From ZC4RG30 sp039917615 (GTDB lineage Bacteria; Pseudomonadota; Gammaproteobacteria; Steroidobacterales; Steroidobacteraceae): 64,000 nt of DNA. Shown here piece after piece: positions 26,340 to 35,685 of the stretch. Location of the stretch: contig JBDSJD010000029.1 in assembly GCA_039917615.1 (NCBI GenBank), forward strand, positions 186,001 to 250,000, written 5' to 3'. Within the stretch, counting starts at the first letter, position 1. Each line of letters begins with the position of its first letter. Made by a program: the position numbers and the translations under genes. Under the pieces are notes generated by a model. It did no database searches and had not been told where the DNA came from. It saw only the letters and a program-made list of their open reading frames with translations.

Positions 26340-28763
26340 ATGACTACAGACTACGAGAAACTCGGCGCGTTCTACCTGGGGCGCGTCTTCGATGCCGCCA
26401 CCGGCAAGCTTTCCGAAGATCCACTGCTCTACGACTCGCGCGATCTCACTACGCATGCCGTGTGCGTGGGAATGACCGGCAGCGGCAAGACCGGCCTGTG
26501 CCTTGCCATGCTGGAAGAAGCCGCAATCGACGGCATCCCCGCCATCTGCATCGATCCCAAGGGCGACCTGGGCAATCTGATGCTCACCTTTCCGCAACTC
26601 GCGCCACAGGATTTCGCGAGCTGGGTCGACAGCGGCGAAGCCTCGCGTCGCAATCTTTCGGTTGAGCAGTATGCGGCGCAGGTTTCGCAGCAATGGCAGG
26701 CGGGACTTGCCGAGTGGGATCAAGCGCCGGATCGAATCGCGCGCTTTCGCAACGCCGCCGAAGTCGCCATCTACACCCCCGGCTCCGACAGCGGCCTCCC
26801 TTTGTCCGTGCTGCAGTCATTGTCGCCGCCGCCGGCCGAACTGCTCGCCGACAGCGGCGCACTGGCCGACCGCATCGGCTCCATGGTCTCGGGCCTGCTG
26901 ACATTGCTGGGCCGTGATGCCGATCCGCTGAAGAGTCGCGAACACATTCTGTTGTCGAAGCTGCTCGAGCAGGCCTGGCTCGCCGGACGCGCAGTGGATC
27001 TGGCTTCGCTGGTGGCGAGTGTGCAGAAACCAGCGATCCAGAAACTCGGTGCGCTGGACCTTGAGACTTTCTTCCCCGCCAAAGAACGCATGGACCTCGC
27101 GCTCGCCATCAACGGCCTGCTGGCTTCACCGCGCTTCGCCAGCTGGACCCGCGGCGAGCCGCTCGATGCGCAGCGGCTGCTGTTCACCCCGGAGGGTAAG
27201 CCACGCATCGCCATCATTTCGATCGCGCACCTGTCCGATGCCGAGCGCATGTTCGTCGTCACGCTGCTGCTGAACGAAATCATTGGGTGGATGCGCCGAC
27301 AGCCGGGCACTTCATCACTGCGCGCCGTCCTCTACATGGACGAGATCTTCGGCTATTTCCCGCCTTCAGCGGTGCCGCCATCGAAGCCGCCGATGCTGAC
27401 GCTGCTGAAACAGGCGCGCGCCTATGGCCTTGGCGTCTTGCTTGCAACACAGAATCCTGTCGATCTGGACTACAAGGGGCTTGGCAATACTGGCACCTGG
27501 CTCATCGGCCGGCTGCAGACCGAGCGTGATCGTGACCGCCTTCTGGATGGACTGACCACTGCGCTCGCCGGCAGCGGCCCGTCGCGCGAAGAGCTGACTC
27601 GGCTGATCGGCTCGCTCACCCAGCGGGTATTCCTGATGCGCAATGTGCACGACGATGCGCCGGTGCTGCTGAAGAGTCGTTGGGCACTGTCGTATCTGCG
27701 CGGACCGCTTACCCCGGCGGAGATCAGCCGTCTGATGGCTCCGCGCAAGCAGCTTGCATCCACCCACGGCGTGCTGCCTCTGGGCACCACACCACAGGCT
27801 GCCGCAGCGGCCACTGCGACAATCACCGCCACGCGGCCGCCGCTGCCAGCCGAGATCGAGGAAGCCTTCCTGCCGATCAGTGGCGCAGCGGACCGCATCA
27901 CCTACCAGCCGCGCGCGTTCGGCATCGCCAAATTGCACTTCGTCGACAAGCCCGCGGGGGTGGACGAATGGCAGCAGGTCAGCCTCGCGGCCACCATCGC
28001 CGATGACGGCGGGGATGTGTTGTGGGACGAAAGTGAACCCTGCACGAGCACCGCCCTGACCCGCGACGCAGTGGCCGGAGCAACCTTTGGTGATCTGCCT
28101 TCGGGCGCACAACGTGCCGCGAGTTATGGGCAGTGGGGCAAGAGCCTGGCGGCATATCTCTATCAGAACCAGAAGTTGCAGCTTTGGTCCTGCAATGCGT
28201 TGAAGCTGGTCTCCACGCCTGGTGAATCGGAAGGCGACTTCCGCGCCCGCCTCGCTCTGGCCCTGCGCGAGCAACGCGATGCAGAGGCCGGCAAGCTGCG
28301 CGAAAAATTCGGGCCGAAGCTCGCCACGCTGCAAGGACAGCTGCAGCGCGCGCGTGAACGAGCCGAGCGTGAGCGCGGCCAGCTTTCCCAGCAGAAGTTC
28401 CAGACAGCCATCTCCGTGGGTGCCACCATTCTGGGAGCATTGCTGGGCCGCAAGGCGGTGTCCGTGGGCAACATCGGTCGCGCTACCACTGCGGCGAAGT
28501 CGGCCACGCGCATTGGCCGTGAATCCGAAGACGTGCAACGCGCGGACGAATCGGCCGGGCAGATCGAACAGCGCATCGCCGACCTCAACAAGGAATGCGA
28601 AGCCGCCATCGCCGCGCTGGGCACCAACCCCGATGCACAGCAGTTGCAGTTGCAGGCGGTGAACGTCTCACCCCGCAAGAGCGACATCGCCGTGGGCAGG
28701 ATGCTGTTGCTCTGGACCCCCTGGCGCACCGGCGCGGATGGATTTCCCGCGCAAGCCAGCTGA
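26340..28763 (+). CDS. HerA-like ATP-binding protein
   Basis: 807 residues from ATG 26340. Walker A is GMTGSGKT at 44-51, and the Walker B-like segment is AVLYMDEIFGYFP. AIDGIPAICIDPKGDLGNLM and VLLATQNPVDLDYKGLGN are typical of the HerA/FtsK ATPase superfamily. The C-terminal third has a charged coiled coil (LREKFGPKLATLQGQLQRAR) and a short hydrophobic stretch near TAISVGATILGALLG. The role of this subgroup is not established. It follows higBA closely, but a functional link is not shown. Confidence 0.8.
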   Translation: MTTDYEKLGAFYLGRVFDAATGKLSEDPLLYDSRDLTTHAVCVGMTGSGKTGLCLAMLEEAAIDGIPAICIDPKGDLGNLMLTFPQLAPQDFASWVDSGEASRRNLSVEQYAAQVSQQWQAGLAEWDQAPDRIARFRNAAEVAIYTPGSDSGLPLSVLQSLSPPPAELLADSGALADRIGSMVSGLLTLLGRDADPLKSREHILLSKLLEQAWLAGRAVDLASLVASVQKPAIQKLGALDLETFFPAKERMDLALAINGLLASPRFASWTRGEPLDAQRLLFTPEGKPRIAIISIAHLSDAERMFVVTLLLNEIIGWMRRQPGTSSLRAVLYMDEIFGYFPPSAVPPSKPPMLTLLKQARAYGLGVLLATQNPVDLDYKGLGNTGTWLIGRLQTERDRDRLLDGLTTALAGSGPSREELTRLIGSLTQRVFLMRNVHDDAPVLLKSRWALSYLRGPLTPAEISRLMAPRKQLASTHGVLPLGTTPQAAAAATATITATRPPLPAEIEEAFLPISGAADRITYQPRAFGIAKLHFVDKPAGVDEWQQVSLAATIADDGGDVLWDESEPCTSTALTRDAVAGATFGDLPSGAQRAASYGQWGKSLAAYLYQNQKLQLWSCNALKLVSTPGESEGDFRARLALALREQRDAEAGKLREKFGPKLATLQGQLQRARERAERERGQLSQQKFQTAISVGATILGALLGRKAVSVGNIGRATTAAKSATRIGRESEDVQRADESAGQIEQRIADLNKECEAAIAALGTNPDAQQLQLQAVNVSPRKSDIAVGRMLLLWTPWRTGADGFPAQAS

Positions 28764-28779
28764 ATCAGGTACTGCCGTC

Positions 28780-29271
28780 ATGCCTTCATTCGATACCGTT
28801 TCCGAAATCGACGGACATGAAGTGACCAACGCCGTGGACCAGGCCAATCGCGAGCTGGGACAGCGTTTCGACTTCAAGGGCACCGGCGCAGAGTTCACGC
28901 GCGACATGAAGGAACCCTTCACCGTGATCATGAAAGCGGATTCGGAGTTCCAGTTGAAGCAGATGCTCGACATCCTGAAGCTGCGCGTGGCCAAGCGCGG
29001 CATCGACGTCGCCTGCATTGATGTAAAGGATCCGGAAGTGAATCTTGCGGAGGCACGCCAGAAAGTGGCGCTGAAGCACGGCATCGATCAGGAATCAGCG
29101 AAGAAGATCGTCAAGTCGCTGAAGGACACCGGTCTGAAAGTGCAGGCGCAGATCCAGGGCGACAAGGTGCGCGTCACCGGGAAAAAGCGCGACGACCTGC
29201 AGGATGCCATCGCTCACCTGCGCAAGGCGGAACTGGGCGTGCCGCTGCAGTTCGAGAATTTCCGCGACTGA
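28780..29271 (+). CDS. yajQ: YajQ-family nucleotide-binding protein
   Basis: 163 residues from ATG 28780, the family start (MPSFDTVSEIDGHEVTNAVD). Further blocks are RFDFKGTGAEF, FQLKQMLDILKLRVAKRGID and KVRVTGKKRDDLQ. Members bind nucleotides, and cyclic di-GMP binding is reported for the Xanthomonas homologue. It overlaps nothing, sitting 16 bases after the ATPase gene. Confidence 0.95.
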   Translation: MPSFDTVSEIDGHEVTNAVDQANRELGQRFDFKGTGAEFTRDMKEPFTVIMKADSEFQLKQMLDILKLRVAKRGIDVACIDVKDPEVNLAEARQKVALKHGIDQESAKKIVKSLKDTGLKVQAQIQGDKVRVTGKKRDDLQDAIAHLRKAELGVPLQFENFRD

Positions 29272-29310
29272 CGCGGTAGCCCCAGCCGGTTCAGCAACTC
29301 GACTCGCAAA

Positions 29311-30408
29311 CTATCGCTTCCGGCGCCTTTTCAGCAAGGGGAAAGCCTGCTGAAGATCGACAACCTTGCCAGTCGAATCTTCCGCCTGATAGCCCGGCAA
29401 CCGGTTGACCGTCTCCTTGAACTCCTCGCTACGGATGACTTTCAGCAGTTCACGCACTGCAGGTGTGTCGAGTGATCTCTCCTCGCACACCAGGAAATAG
29501 CGCTCTGTCTGGATCGGCACAAAATCCAGCTTGAATTGTCTCGCCGGGGTTTCGACTCCGAATCCCACATCTGCCATGCCGCTTGCCACGTAGGCCGCGA
29601 CGGCAGCATGCGTCAACTCGCACTTCTCATAGCCATGCACTCTCGCCGGATCGATGTCTTCCTTGCGCAGGAGCAGATCGAGCAGAAAGCGCGTTCCAGA
29701 ACCCGACTGACGATTGATGAAACGCAGCTCCGGTCGCGCCAGATCCCTGATGCCGTAGATCTTCTTTGGATCGCCCTTCGCCACCATCAGGCCGAGCCTG
29801 CGCGTAGCAACACCGATCAGTTTCTGGGTCGCGGGCTTGAGCCACTGCGCATAGTAGGTTACCCCCGCGGCCTGAAACTCGCCCTGAGGAACATGAAAGC
29901 CGGCGACCTCGCAGCCGCCGACTCCCAGCGATGCCACTGCTTCGGTACTGCCGCAGTACCGCAGTTCGTGTTCAACACCGGTGCGACCAAGGGCCTCGTG
30001 CATTGCCTCGATCGCAAATCCATGGCTGGCATGGATGCGCAACGGTGACGTGGCACGCATCAATGCACGATCGATCTCCGCCTGCAGTTCCGACGCGAGT
30101 GAATCGAGCGTCGGCGACAGGCGCGCTGCAATTCGACGGTCCGCCCAGACGAGCTTCTCGGCAAGCAGACTCAAGGACGATCCCCTGCCGCGCTCCATGC
30201 GCAATAGCGGCGCGCCCAGCAATTGCTCTCCCTGGCGAATGAGTTGCCAGGCATGTCGATAGGAAACCTGCATCGACTTACACGCCTTCAGCAGGCTGCC
30301 GTGGTCGGAAACGCCGACAAGAAGCGCAACGGTACGTTCTGCGAGTGCGGAGCCGTCGGGGCTCCGGATCGTCCATCTGGGCTGGATGCTCACGCGATGC
30401 ATTGGCAA
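29311..30408 (-). CDS. ModE-like regulator with PBP-like ligand domain
   Basis: 365 residues. The N-terminal winged helix (about 15-100: LLVGVSDHGSLLKACKSMQV, SYRHAWQLIRQGEQLLGAPLL) resembles ModE/LysR DNA-binding domains. The rest is a periplasmic-binding-protein-like domain (GVATRRLGLMVAKGDPKKI, RFINRQSGSGTRFLLDLLL) as seen in molybdate-related regulators. It probably senses a small oxyanion or cofactor-related ligand. It is divergent from the TonB receptor and likely controls it. Confidence 0.82.
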   Translation of the reverse strand: MPMHRVSIQPRWTIRSPDGSALAERTVALLVGVSDHGSLLKACKSMQVSYRHAWQLIRQGEQLLGAPLLRMERGRGSSLSLLAEKLVWADRRIAARLSPTLDSLASELQAEIDRALMRATSPLRIHASHGFAIEAMHEALGRTGVEHELRYCGSTEAVASLGVGGCEVAGFHVPQGEFQAAGVTYYAQWLKPATQKLIGVATRRLGLMVAKGDPKKIYGIRDLARPELRFINRQSGSGTRFLLDLLLRKEDIDPARVHGYEKCELTHAAVAAYVASGMADVGFGVETPARQFKLDFVPIQTERYFLVCEERSLDTPAVRELLKVIRSEEFKETVNRLPGYQAEDSTGKVVDLQQAFPLLKRRRKR

Positions 30409-30409
30409 A

Positions 30410-30435
30410 CATTATGCCGAACGCAGCATATAACG
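30410..30435. promoter_or_regulatory. Candidate ModE-box-like inverted repeat
   Basis: On the minus strand, CGTTATATG and GCATAATG face each other across the region just upstream of the regulator ATG. This recalls the ModE half-site CGnTATATA, but the spacing is about two bases too long. It is weak evidence only. Confidence 0.25.
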
Positions 30436-30605
30436 CCATCCCCCAGGATCATATTGTTTCCGCATATTCGCGTGACTAAATTGGCGCATCCGAATCACAT
30501 ATTTGTGCTGTCGAACACCGATGTGACATCGCCCGGGGGCCGGAAGCTTCCCGCGCGCGTCACGCCGCAGCGATTCGACGCATTGCCAAACGGAAGTAGA
30601 CCTCC

Positions 30606-32759
30606 ATGCGCTCATTGCCCACCAGGCTTTCTGTCTCCTGCATCGTTGCAATATTGGTTCAGGCGGCTGCGGCCCAGGCTCAAGCCACTCTCCCTGCCGC
30701 AGTGGATGAGGAAATCTTTACGTTGGGCCAGGTGACCGTCGTCGGGAAAAGGCTGGCCGATACGTCCAGCGGTGACAGCATCAGCACCGACGAGATCTGG
30801 AATTTCAACGCAAATACGCTGACCGAAGCAGTGAAGCTTGTTCCCGGCGTAACCAGCGGCTTCACCTCCAATGGCCGCCGCAACGAAGGTGACATCAGTG
30901 TCCGGGGCTTCGATCGCTGGCGCGTGCCCTTGTCGATCGACGGCATTCGCGTCTACCTGCCGGCGGACAATCGCATCGACTTCAATCGATTCCTGACACC
31001 GGACCTGGGCGAGATTCAGATCCGCAAGGGTTATGTGTCAGTGCTGGATGGCCCGGGCGCACTGGGCGGGGCGGTGAATCTGGTTACCCGCAAGCCGACG
31101 AAGGAATTCGAGGCAGAGTTCCAGGGCGGCACTTCCTTTGACCGCAGTGGAGACTACGAAGGCTGGTTCGGCACCGCGCTGCTTGGCACGCGTCGGGAGA
31201 GCTGGTATCTGCAGGCCAGCGCGACGCAACTCAAGCGCAACCACTGGACGCTGTCGAAGGATTTCACCCCGGTTGGCCCGGCAGAGGATGGGGGCACCCG
31301 CAACGGCTCCTACAGCGAAGACTGGCGCATCAACATGAAGGCAGGATTCACACCGAACGAGACCGATGAGTATTCGCTGAGCTTCACAAAACAAAGCGGC
31401 GAGAAGGGTGCACCGCTGGGTGTGGATTTCCTGCTGCCCAATGGCACTGTCCGCAACCCTCCCTATCAACCCAACAACTACTGGACCTGGCCGTACTGGG
31501 ACGTTCAGAGCGCCTACTGGCTGTCGAACACGCAGCTCGGTGACAGCAGCTACGTGAAGACACGGGTGTATTACAACAAGTTCAAGAACGCGCTGTTTGC
31601 CTGGGACGATGCCACCTATAGCAGCCAGTCTGCCAACGGTCGCTTCCGCAGTTTCTATGACGACAGCGCCTTCGGCGGCAGCGTGGAGGCCGGGACGAGC
31701 TTCATCGAGCGCAGCACCACCAAGGCGGCGCTCCACTGGCGGCGCGACCGTCACGGTGAGTACAACTTCAACCGCCCGACCAACCCGACACTGTCGAGCA
31801 CCGAGCCGCAACAGCACAACGAGGAGCGCACCTGGTCCCTTGCCCTGGAGCAGGACTGGTCGGCAACCGACGCGGTTGACCTGATCGCAGGTGTGAGTTA
31901 CGACCACAATGAACGTACACAGGCGCAGGACTACGGAACGATTCCTGCCCAGCCGCCCGGTTTGACCTGCGTGGTTACGGGGGCGGTGTCGCCCTGCCTC
32001 TATGGGCAACCTCTGGGCAACGACAATGCCTTCAACTGGCAGACGGCGCTGCAGTGGCGCTATGCCGGCAACGCAGAGTTCGGCGCGAGCATCTCGTCGC
32101 GCTCGCGCTTTCCGAACAACTTCGAACGCTACAGCACCCGGTTCGGCACTGCGGTGCCGAATTCGGATCTCGGCTCGGAGCGGGCGATCAATTACGAGGT
32201 CAACTGGAAGACCACGCTGGTCGAAAATGCGCAGTTGTCTGCTGCGGTGTTCTATGCCGATGTGCAGAACATGATCCAGACGGTCATCGTGCAGGCCTCC
32301 CCGCAAAAGACGCAGACGCAGAACGTCGGCAGGGGATACAACCATGGCTTCGAACTCGCAGCGGACTGGAAGGTGTTTCCCGAGTTGCGGGTCGGCGCCA
32401 ACTACAGCTATCTGAAGCGAAAGATCAAGGACCCGGTGCCCGCCAACCTCCAGCCCACTGGCGTGCCGGATCATCTGGGGTTTGCCTACGTCGCGTGGCA
32501 GCCGGTGGCGGCTGTCACCGTACAGCCCAGTGTCGAGTTTGCCGGCAACCGCTGGACCGACCTGAATGGCAACGCAACCGTGGGCTATCAGCGGATCGGC
32601 CGCTATACGCTGGCCAACCTGCAGGTGACTTGGCGCCCGCTGGAGAACATGGAGGCTGTGCTGGGCGCGCGCAACGTCTTCGACAAGAACTTCGAACTGG
32701 CATCGGGCTTTCCCGAGCCGGGCCGTACGTTGTTCACTAAAGTGCGGATCAATTTCTAG
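30606..32759 (+). CDS. TonB-dependent outer membrane receptor
   Basis: 717 residues with a signal peptide ending AAAQAQA. The plug domain has VVGKRLADTSSG, LTEAVKLVPGV, ISVRGFDRWRVPLSIDGIRV and VLDGPGALGGAVNLVTRKP; a 22-strand barrel follows, ending in F (LFTKVRINF). It imports a substrate across the outer membrane using TonB. The substrate is unknown; the ModE-like neighbour and the TroA-like binding protein suggest an oxyanion or metal chelate. The start is ATG 30606. Confidence 0.93.
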   Translation: MRSLPTRLSVSCIVAILVQAAAAQAQATLPAAVDEEIFTLGQVTVVGKRLADTSSGDSISTDEIWNFNANTLTEAVKLVPGVTSGFTSNGRRNEGDISVRGFDRWRVPLSIDGIRVYLPADNRIDFNRFLTPDLGEIQIRKGYVSVLDGPGALGGAVNLVTRKPTKEFEAEFQGGTSFDRSGDYEGWFGTALLGTRRESWYLQASATQLKRNHWTLSKDFTPVGPAEDGGTRNGSYSEDWRINMKAGFTPNETDEYSLSFTKQSGEKGAPLGVDFLLPNGTVRNPPYQPNNYWTWPYWDVQSAYWLSNTQLGDSSYVKTRVYYNKFKNALFAWDDATYSSQSANGRFRSFYDDSAFGGSVEAGTSFIERSTTKAALHWRRDRHGEYNFNRPTNPTLSSTEPQQHNEERTWSLALEQDWSATDAVDLIAGVSYDHNERTQAQDYGTIPAQPPGLTCVVTGAVSPCLYGQPLGNDNAFNWQTALQWRYAGNAEFGASISSRSRFPNNFERYSTRFGTAVPNSDLGSERAINYEVNWKTTLVENAQLSAAVFYADVQNMIQTVIVQASPQKTQTQNVGRGYNHGFELAADWKVFPELRVGANYSYLKRKIKDPVPANLQPTGVPDHLGFAYVAWQPVAAVTVQPSVEFAGNRWTDLNGNATVGYQRIGRYTLANLQVTWRPLENMEAVLGARNVFDKNFELASGFPEPGRTLFTKVRINF

Positions 32760-32774
32760 CTCACCATATGCACC

Positions 32775-32809
32775 GTGGGTGGGGTCTGCAGTGATTCCAC
32801 CCATTTTTT
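32775..32809 (+). terminator. Terminator after the TonB receptor
   Basis: GTGGGTGG pairs with CCACCCAT (7 bp plus one G-U), then TTTTTT. It separates the receptor from the convergent binding-protein gene. Confidence 0.75.
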
Positions 32810-32811
32810 GA

Positions 32812-33870
32812 TCAGCCGTCCCCGAGCAGTGCCTCGAGTTCCCCGCTGTCCAGCTCACGGTGAAGCAGCGTGCCGAAAAGCTCCCGCAGGTCCTGTTCGA
32901 ATCCCGGCCGCTGGTCCGTCGGCGAGAGCACCATCGCCACCCAGACCAGTCCGAGCAGCCGATTCACCGACGGGGGCCGTGCGATCCAGTCGTAGGGTAG
33001 CCTGGGTGCGGAGTAGACCTTGCCATCGCGCACGGCCTTCAGGCCCTGCCACGGCGTATCCGGACCGGCCTGCGCGCGCAGAGCAGGGTTCAGCGCGAAG
33101 ATCACGTCGGGCTGCCATTGCCGGACCTGCGCGAACGTGATCGGCAGCGTCTTCGCGTCGTCGAGCCGCCCGGCGACGTTTTCGAGCCCGAGCCACGTGA
33201 AGATCTCTGCAGCCGACAAGTCGGTGAAGACGGGGGAGAGGCCGTCTGCGCTGTCGGTGACATAGACGCGCCGGGATGGTGACCGGGCGAGCAGGTTCCG
33301 GTACTTGTCCAGGATACGCTGCGTCAGCGTCGCGAGCAGCGTGCCGCGGGCCTCCTCGCCGACGAGCGGGCCGATCCGGCGGTAGGCATCGGGAATGCGG
33401 CCGAGCGCCCCGTCGAACAGCAGGTATGTCACATGCAGCCGCGCCTCGATCGCATCGGCGCGCTCTATGTAGTCGGGATCGACGGACCCGAAATCGAGGA
33501 TCAGGTCCGGGGCGAGCGCGAGGAAATCGGCGTCGCGCGACGCGTCACGGGCCTCGGGCAGCTCCCGGATGATCACGCGTGGGAGCAAGGCTTCCGGAAT
33601 GAAGCGGCGTGCCGCGGGTGACGGCTCGCGGTTCCAGCCGACCAGGCGCGTCGGCGCCAGCGTGTAGAGCAGCACCTCGGCCGGCCCGCCTGCGGCAGCG
33701 ATACGCCTGGCCGGTGCGGGGAGCTCCCGGGTGCGACCCACATCGTCCTTCGCGATCAGGACGTCAGCCGCGACTGCAATGTCCCCGACGACGCACAGGA
33801 ACAGCAGGGACCAGACCGCCAAACCGGACGCGGCGGATCGCGCCGGCTTCGAGGACAGCACATCGGGCAT
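32812..33870 (-). CDS. TroA-fold ABC transporter substrate-binding protein
   Basis: 352 residues from ATG 33870, preceded by GGAG. A signal peptide ends near DIAVAADVL. DDVGRTRELPAPARRIAA, LLYTLAPTRLVGWNREP, LALAPDLILDFGSVDP and WQPDVIFALNP are typical of iron-siderophore, B12 or molybdate (MolA-like) class III binding proteins. No permease or ATPase gene is adjacent, so those must be elsewhere. The convergent TonB receptor is the likely partner. Confidence 0.85.
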   Translation of the reverse strand: MPDVLSSKPARSAASGLAVWSLLFLCVVGDIAVAADVLIAKDDVGRTRELPAPARRIAAAGGPAEVLLYTLAPTRLVGWNREPSPAARRFIPEALLPRVIIRELPEARDASRDADFLALAPDLILDFGSVDPDYIERADAIEARLHVTYLLFDGALGRIPDAYRRIGPLVGEEARGTLLATLTQRILDKYRNLLARSPSRRVYVTDSADGLSPVFTDLSAAEIFTWLGLENVAGRLDDAKTLPITFAQVRQWQPDVIFALNPALRAQAGPDTPWQGLKAVRDGKVYSAPRLPYDWIARPPSVNRLLGLVWVAMVLSPTDQRPGFEQDLRELFGTLLHRELDSGELEALLGDG

Positions 33871-33908
33871 TGGAGACTCCATGTCGTGTAGAGACCAAGT
33901 TCAGTCGG

Positions 33909-34337
33909 CTAAGTTGGCAACTTCCAGCTGCGCAAAGGCGCAATTCTCCCGTAGCGCCCGGCCTTCGCAATGTAGCGGTCATCTGCGGTCACCAGTACTG
34001 CATCCTCATGTTCAAGTGCCACGGCGTGATACAGCGTGTCAAAAAGATGGTGCCTGGTCTCGATCGCCAGGCTGGTCGCCCGTGCAATGACATTCGGATC
34101 ATCGGTAGTTGGGAGCTCCAGCGCCGCAATCAATTCGACATCCCGGACTGCCGTAGACGGGGTCAGGCGCGCAGCGACGGCTGCCACTTCGGCCAGCCAA
34201 TGCACTGGCTGCAGGATTTCCAGCTCCCCCTCCGCAACTGACTCCATGAGGGTCGATGCCTTGTCGACATCTGGTTCCCGAAGGGGATCCTCCATCAGCC
34301 ATTTGAGAATCACGCTCGCATCCAGCACGATGATCAT
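33909..34337 (-). CDS. PIN-domain toxin (VapC-like)
   Basis: 142 residues. D6 in IVLDASVILKW, the acidic residue in HWLAEVAAVAARL and the Asp in HLFDTLYHAVALE form the metal site. Its start overlaps the antitoxin stop by 4 bases. It is an RNase-type toxin. Confidence 0.87.
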   Translation of the reverse strand: MIIVLDASVILKWLMEDPLREPDVDKASTLMESVAEGELEILQPVHWLAEVAAVAARLTPSTAVRDVELIAALELPTTDDPNVIARATSLAIETRHHLFDTLYHAVALEHEDAVLVTADDRYIAKAGRYGRIAPLRSWKLPT

Positions 34338-34567
34338 TGACGGTCGGCAGCGCGTGCCTTGCGTATCTCCTCGCTGCTGAAGGAAGGCCGGTTGGCGCGC
34401 GCACTGCTCAATTGGCGGAACACGCGGATTCGCCTGATCTGCAGCTGGCGCTCGCGCACGGCCCTGCGCATCAAATCGGCAACGATCGAACTCTTGTTCT
34501 GATCACCGAAGGCTTTGTCGAATTCCGCCTTTACTTCATCGGGTACGCTGAAATTGACAGTTGCCAT
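34334..34567 (-). CDS. Ribbon-helix-helix antitoxin
   Basis: 77 residues. The first ~45 (MATVNFSVPDEVKAEFDKAF; SIVADLMRRAVRERQ) form a ribbon-helix-helix DNA-binding domain. The basic tail should bind the PIN toxin. It overlaps the toxin gene by 4 bases, with a perfect 10-bp inverted repeat at 34578-34600 just upstream. Confidence 0.85.
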   Translation of the reverse strand: MATVNFSVPDEVKAEFDKAFGDQNKSSIVADLMRRAVRERQLQIRRIRVFRQLSSARANRPSFSSEEIRKARAADRQ

Positions 34568-34577
34568 GAGTTGCCTC

Positions 34578-34600
34578 TGTTGTTGAAATCTTCAACAACA
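34578..34600. promoter_or_regulatory. Operator-like inverted repeat upstream of the RHH antitoxin
   Basis: TGTTGTTGAA and TTCAACAACA are a perfect 10-bp inverted repeat with a 3-base centre, 11 bases before the antitoxin ATG. A TATAGT -10 box (34603-34608, minus strand) lies just upstream. It is the likely autorepression site. Confidence 0.72.
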
Positions 34601-34714
34601 AAACTATACGCTTGCAACCTCTGGCGTCAACAGCCGTTTCGGGTGTGCAATCGACACGAGTGTTGTCGTTCGACTCGTCGTTGCGGACTGCGTATTTCAC
34701 GCGATGGTGAACAC

Positions 34715-34756
34715 TGCAGATTGCCCAGGGCATCGATATTGGTCGCTGGTCGGCCA
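34715..34756 (+). repeat. Direct repeat, copy A
   Basis: TGCAGATTGCC, CAGGGCATCGATATTGGTCG and CTGGTCGGCCA are shared with copy B (37383-37425), with one inserted base and one substitution. Copies A and B are in the same orientation and bracket the mazEF, AbrB/PIN and HepT/MNT modules. The rest of 34601-34850 shows no gene. Confidence 0.8.
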
Positions 34757-34865
34757 CTTTCCGTCAGTCGGCCATGAGATCTGCGCTCTCCGGAGCAGAC
34801 GTTCGAGCCCTGCCATTGAACTCAGGCCGCTCGGCCCAGCTCCTCTTGACCTCGTAAGATATCTT

Positions 34866-34884
34866 GTAATAACATTGTTATTAC
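34866..34884. promoter_or_regulatory. Operator-like palindrome upstream of mazE
   Basis: GTAATAACA and TGTTATTAC form a perfect 9-bp inverted repeat one base before the mazE ATG. A second perfect palindrome, AAGATATCTT, is at 34856-34865. It is the likely MazE/MazEF autoregulation site. Confidence 0.72.
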
Positions 34885-34885
34885 T

Positions 34886-35143
34886 ATGAAAGCACTGCCG
34901 GTAACTGTTCGCCGCATCGGAAACTCACTGGGTGTAGTCATCCCCAAGCCCGTGTTGGCCCAGGTGGGGCTATCCGAACAGGCCGAGCTGACCGTTGAGC
35001 GCGGTGCCATCGTGTTGCGCAAGCCGCGCAAAGCCATTCGCACAGGGTGGGCGCAGGCGGCCAAGTCGATTGCAACTCGCGGCGAAGACGATCTGCTCAT
35101 GGGAGAGTTCACCAACGTCGCAGATCAGGAGCTGAAGTGGTGA
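34886..35143 (+). CDS. MazE-like AbrB-fold antitoxin
   Basis: 85 residues. The AbrB/MazE domain is seen in LPVTVRRIGNSLGVVIPKPV and SEQAELTVERGAIVLRKP. The acidic C terminus (EDDLLMGEF) should bind the toxin. Its stop overlaps the toxin start region. Confidence 0.87.
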   Translation: MKALPVTVRRIGNSLGVVIPKPVLAQVGLSEQAELTVERGAIVLRKPRKAIRTGWAQAAKSIATRGEDDLLMGEFTNVADQELKW

Positions 35144-35457
35144 AGCGCGGCGAGATCTGGCTCGTTGCACTTGAGCCAACGGTCGGTAGCGAGATCAGGA
35201 AATCCCCACCGTGCGTTATTGTGTCGCCCCCGGAACTCAACGATTATCTGCGCACAGTCATTGTCGCGCCAATGACCAGCAAGGGCTACCCGGCGCCCTT
35301 CCGGGTGCCCGTGACGCACGCGGCAAAGAAAGGCCTGATCGTGCTCGATCAAATCAGGACTGTTGACAAGATTCGCCTGATCAAGCGGGTCGGTGCGGTC
35401 AATGCAAGGACCTTTTCGAGTGTTCTAAGCACGCTGCAAGAGGTATTTGCGGAGTAA
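35140..35457 (+). CDS. MazF-type (PemK/MazF) endoribonuclease toxin
   Basis: 105 residues from GTG 35140, with AGGAG eight bases upstream. MKRGEIWLVALEPTVGSEI, RPVV-like PPCVIVS and VIVAPMTS are MazF signatures, and LIVLDQIRTVDKIRL follows. It cleaves mRNA at short motifs. It is coupled to mazE. Confidence 0.9.
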   Translation: MKRGEIWLVALEPTVGSEIRKSPPCVIVSPPELNDYLRTVIVAPMTSKGYPAPFRVPVTHAAKKGLIVLDQIRTVDKIRLIKRVGAVNARTFSSVLSTLQEVFAE

Positions 35458-35646
35458 TTGGCTTTCTCGCCTCAATGGATCAATCGGGCAGCTACCGGCC
35501 AGAAGAAGGCGTTGCGAAGCCAGATTCCAACACCAGGAAGCGGACATTCGGCAGTGTGTCTTCCAGCCGGGGGCTTGGGGTTGGCGTGTGCCGGTCAAAC
35601 TGGACATATGGAATAGATTGTCCGGTGGACCAGATCCTGGCATATC

Positions 35647-35669
35647 CTTACGATATTACGAATCGTAAG
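35647..35669. promoter_or_regulatory. Operator-like inverted repeat upstream of the AbrB/PIN pair
   Basis: CTTACGAT and ATCGTAAG are perfect arms around 7 bases, 17 bases before the antitoxin ATG. It is a candidate autoregulatory operator. Confidence 0.65.
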
Positions 35670-35685
35670 AAGCTCGGAGTCGACA

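Noticed and set aside
31038..32858. 606-codon minus-strand frame opposite the TonB receptor
   Set aside because: Antisense of a strong gene; no domain recognised.
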